Assembly (NCBI GenBank): GCA_037190175.1
Contig: JBBCJM010000219.1
Span: 1 to 8,246, forward strand
DNA from: JBBCJM01 sp037190175
GTDB lineage: Bacteria > Pseudomonadota > Alphaproteobacteria > Rhodobacterales > Rhodobacteraceae
Length of the DNA: 8,246 bases
Direction of reading: 5' to 3'
Positions 5,706-8,246 of this stretch are shown here, piece by piece. Every line of letters starts with the position of its first letter. Positions within the stretch are counted from its first letter, which is position 1. The position numbers and the translations under genes were made by a program. Under the pieces are notes generated by a model. That model had not been told where the DNA came from. It saw only the letters and a list, made by a program, of their open reading frames with translations, and did no database searches.

Positions 5706-8246
5706 ATGGTGACGGGCATCGGCGGGCAGGCGGCGGGCGCGGCAGGCATGGACATGATGGAACGGCTGGCAAAGGAACGGCGCGCGCGCCTGGCCGCCGA
5801 ACGCCTGCTGGAACAGAAAAGCCGCGAGCTGTTCGCCGCCAACGAGAAGCTGGCGATGCACGCGCGGTCCTTGTCCAACCAGGTGCTGGCCCAGCGCGAC
5901 GCCGCCCGCGCCGCGCTGACCGAGGCCGAGCAGTTGAAGGGGCAGAACTCGCGCTATCTGTCCGACCTTCAGGCCGCGCATACCGCCGCGGTGCTGGCCG
6001 AACGCCGGCTGCGCGATTCGATCGACACCATCCGCGACGGCTTCGCGGTGTTCGACGCCGAGCAGCGGCTGATCATCGCCAACCGGGCGTATCTCGCGGC
6101 CTTCGAGGGGCACGAGGTGGGGCCGGGCATCCGCTACGAGGAGATCCTGCGGCTGTCAGCGCAAACCGGGCTGATCGGCACCGGCGGCCAGCCGGTGGAC
6201 GACTGGGTGGCCGGAATGCTGGCGCGGTGGCAGGCCGACCCGATCCCGGCCCGGGTGGTGCAGTTCGCGAACGGCATCTGGGTGCGGCTGGTGGACCGCC
6301 GCGCCCGCGACGGCGGCATGGTCTGCCTCGCGCTCAACATCACCGACCAGATGCGCATCCTGGCCGCGATCGAGGCGATCCCGGACGGATTCGTGCTCTT
6401 CGACAGGGAAAGGCGGGTCATCATGGCCAATACGAAGTTCCGGCATTCCGTCCCCGGCATCGCCGAGGTCGTGGGCCCCGGCGTGACGCTGGAGACGATC
6501 CTGCGCCGCGGGGTGGCGATGGGCGCCTATGTCGATGCCCTGGGCCGGGAGGAGGACTGGATCGCCGAGCGTCTGGCCCACCACGCCCGCGCCGAGGGCG
6601 AGATGCAGATCCAGACCTCGGACGGCCGCTGGCTGAAGGTGATCGACCGCCCCACCCCGGACGGCGGCCGGGTGGGCCTGCGGGTGGACGTGACCGAGGA
6701 ACGCCGCCAGCAGGCGGCGCTGGAGGCCGCCCGCGCCGCCGCCGAGGCCGCCAACCGCGCCAAGTCCGCCTTCCTGGCCAACATGAGCCATGAGATCCGC
6801 ACGCCCATGAACGGGGTGGTGGGGATGGCGGAACTGCTGTGCGACACGCAGCTGACCGACGAGCAGCGGCTGTTCGCCGACACCATCCGGTCGTCGGGCG
6901 AGGCTTTGCTGGTGATCATCAACGACATCCTGGACTACTCCAAGATCGAGGCCGAGCGGCTGACGCTCTACCCCGAGCCCTTCGACATCGAGCGCACGAT
7001 CCACGAGGTGGCGATGCTCTTGCAACCCCGGGCGCGGGCCAAGGGGATCGACCTGATCGTGGATTTCGACCTGTTCCTGCCCACCCGCTATGTCGGCGAT
7101 CCGGGCCGGCTGCGGCAGGTGCTGACCAACCTGATCGGCAATGCGGTGAAGTTCACCGAGGCCGGGCATGTGCTGATCCGCGTGGTGGGGATCGAGGCCG
7201 AGCCGGGCAGCCAGCAGTTGCACATCACCGTGGAGGACACCGGGATCGGCATCCCCTCCGACCAGCTGGACCACATCTTCGGCGAGTTCAACCAGGTGGA
7301 CGATGCGGCGAGCCGCCGGTTCGAGGGCACCGGGCTGGGCCTCGCCATCACCCGCCGGCTGATCGAGCACATGGGCGGCGCGGTCTGGGTGGACAGCGAG
7401 TTCGGCAAGGGGTCCTGCTTCGGCTTCCGCCTGGCGCTGCCGGTGGCCGAGGACGAGGCGCCGCCCGCGGTGCCGGTGGACCTGCGCCGGGCGCTGGTGG
7501 TGGACGACCAGTTCATCAACCGCACCATCCTGGAGCGGCAGCTGACCACCTGCGGCATCGCGGTGACGCTGTGCCGCTCGGGCGCCGAGGCGCTGGAGGC
7601 GGCACGCGAGGGGGGCTTCGACGTGGTGGTGACCGACCACGAGATGCCGGGGATGGACGGGCTGGAGCTTGCCGCGCGGCTGCGGGGGGCGGGGCTGGGG
7701 CAGCCGGTGGTTCTGCTGTCTTCGAACCCTGTGGCGGCGCGGGAACGGGCCGAGCCCGGGCTGCTGGCGGCGATCCTGCAAAAGCCCGTGCTGCGCTCGG
7801 ACCTCTACCGGAGGCTGCGGGATCTGTCGGCGCCGCCTGCGGCTCCGGTGGCCGTCGCCCCCGGCCTGCGGCCGATGCGGGTGCTGGCGGCCGAGGACAA
7901 CCGCACCAACCAGCTCGTGTTCCGCAAGATGGTGAAGGATCTGGACATCGAGCTGACCTTCGCCGGCGACGGGCGCGAGGCGGTGGAGCTGTGGCAGAGC
8001 CTGCGCCCCGACCTGATCTTCATGGACATCTCGATGCCGGTGATGGACGGTCGCGAAGCCGCCCGCGCCATCCGCGCCGCCGAGGCACCGGGCACCCGCG
8101 TGCCCATCGTGGCGCTGACGGCGCACGCGATGGAGGAGGACGCGGCCGGCATCCTCGCCGCCGGGATCGACCGCTGCCTGACCAAGCCCCTGCGCCGCGC
8201 CGCGATCCTGTCGGCATTGCAGGACTTCCACCCCGCCGACACCCGC
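5706..8246 (+). CDS. Hybrid sensor histidine kinase, two PAS and two receiver domains (3' end cut)
   Basis: At least 847 residues are visible, with no stop before the window edge. The protein autophosphorylates on His and passes phosphate to Asp in its own receivers. No signal peptide or membrane segment is seen, so it is probably cytoplasmic. Order: charged coiled coil about 18-100; PAS_7-like domain 103-215; second PAS_7-like domain 218-332; short helical linker; HisKA with His362 in NMSHEIRTP; HATPase with N-box Asn479, G1 box Asp511-Gly515, F-box Phe525-Phe528 and G2 box Gly541-Gly545; receiver 1 about 594-710 (Asp600/601, phospho-Asp644, Ser672, Lys693); receiver 2 about 724-840 (Glu730/Asp731, phospho-Asp774, Thr805, Lys827). 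All catalytic residues are present in every module. The two PAS domains share the pattern I-x-DGF-(A/V)-x-FD at their starts, which suggests duplication. An in-frame TAA at 5679-5681 bounds the start; ATG 5706 is preferred, with 5748 as the alternative. Neither signal nor output partner can be told. It is divergent from the macroglobulin gene. Confidence 0.93.
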   Translation, partial: MVTGIGGQAAGAAGMDMMERLAKERRARLAAERLLEQKSRELFAANEKLAMHARSLSNQVLAQRDAARAALTEAEQLKGQNSRYLSDLQAAHTAAVLAERRLRDSIDTIRDGFAVFDAEQRLIIANRAYLAAFEGHEVGPGIRYEEILRLSAQTGLIGTGGQPVDDWVAGMLARWQADPIPARVVQFANGIWVRLVDRRARDGGMVCLALNITDQMRILAAIEAIPDGFVLFDRERRVIMANTKFRHSVPGIAEVVGPGVTLETILRRGVAMGAYVDALGREEDWIAERLAHHARAEGEMQIQTSDGRWLKVIDRPTPDGGRVGLRVDVTEERRQQAALEAARAAAEAANRAKSAFLANMSHEIRTPMNGVVGMAELLCDTQLTDEQRLFADTIRSSGEALLVIINDILDYSKIEAERLTLYPEPFDIERTIHEVAMLLQPRARAKGIDLIVDFDLFLPTRYVGDPGRLRQVLTNLIGNAVKFTEAGHVLIRVVGIEAEPGSQQLHITVEDTGIGIPSDQLDHIFGEFNQVDDAASRRFEGTGLGLAITRRLIEHMGGAVWVDSEFGKGSCFGFRLALPVAEDEAPPAVPVDLRRALVVDDQFINRTILERQLTTCGIAVTLCRSGAEALEAAREGGFDVVVTDHEMPGMDGLELAARLRGAGLGQPVVLLSSNPVAARERAEPGLLAAILQKPVLRSDLYRRLRDLSAPPAAPVAVAPGLRPMRVLAAEDNRTNQLVFRKMVKDLDIELTFAGDGREAVELWQSLRPDLIFMDISMPVMDGREAARAIRAAEAPGTRVPIVALTAHAMEEDAAGILAAGIDRCLTKPLRRAAILSALQDFHPADTR

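Noticed and set aside
5748..5750. Alternative kinase start at the in-frame ATG 5748
   Set aside because: It has no better ribosome site than 5706, although family resemblance begins only about here. It is kept as an alternative but not preferred.
5667..6113. Minus-strand open frame of 148 codons over the kinase 5' end
   Set aside because: It overlaps the conserved coiled-coil and first PAS coding region, with no domain and no convincing ribosome site.
6012..6350. First PAS domain as a LOV photoreceptor
   Set aside because: The flavin-binding NCRFLQ-type motif and its cysteine are absent.
6156..8231. Minus-strand open frame of 691 codons antisense to the hybrid kinase
   Set aside because: The plus strand carries unmistakable PAS, HisKA, HATPase and receiver motifs over the same bases. 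The antisense product is low-complexity His/Gln/Arg/Gly-rich.

Overview
The window is very GC-rich, with strong G/C preference at third codon positions. Its gene content is typical of a free-living alphaproteobacterium: a periplasmic alpha-2-macroglobulin with an N-terminal PAN domain, and a soluble PAS-type hybrid histidine kinase. Both protein styles, and the form of the downstream intergenic sequence, look most like Rhodobacterales (Rhodobacter/Paracoccus-type). That placement is by recognition, not by a database search.

Layout. Positions 1-149 are non-coding and hold a large imperfect palindrome flanked by two short GC hairpins, lying just past the 3' end of the first gene. Positions 150-5579 (minus strand) encode one very large secreted protein of 1809 residues. 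It has a signal peptide, a PAN domain, a helical linker, a chain of macroglobulin beta-domains, a thioester domain with an intact Cys-Thr-Glu-Gln motif, and the conserved C-terminal domain. Positions 5580-5705 are a 126-base divergent intergenic region with several small inverted repeats and one CtrA-like site. From 5706 to the right edge (plus strand, stop codon not reached) lies a hybrid sensor kinase: coiled coil, two PAS domains, HisKA, HATPase and two receiver domains.

How the genes relate. The two genes are divergent and share an upstream region, but nothing in the sequence ties them functionally. The macroglobulin is probably a periplasmic protease trap, by analogy with E. coli YfhM. 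The kinase is a cytoplasmic phosphorelay protein whose signal and output are unknown. The most unusual structure is the symmetric palindromic element at 1-123. It looks like two copies of one 3'-end unit meeting head to head. No CRISPR array, tRNA, rRNA, insertion sequence or phage gene was seen. The very long open frames on the opposite strands of both genes are GC-rich shadows.
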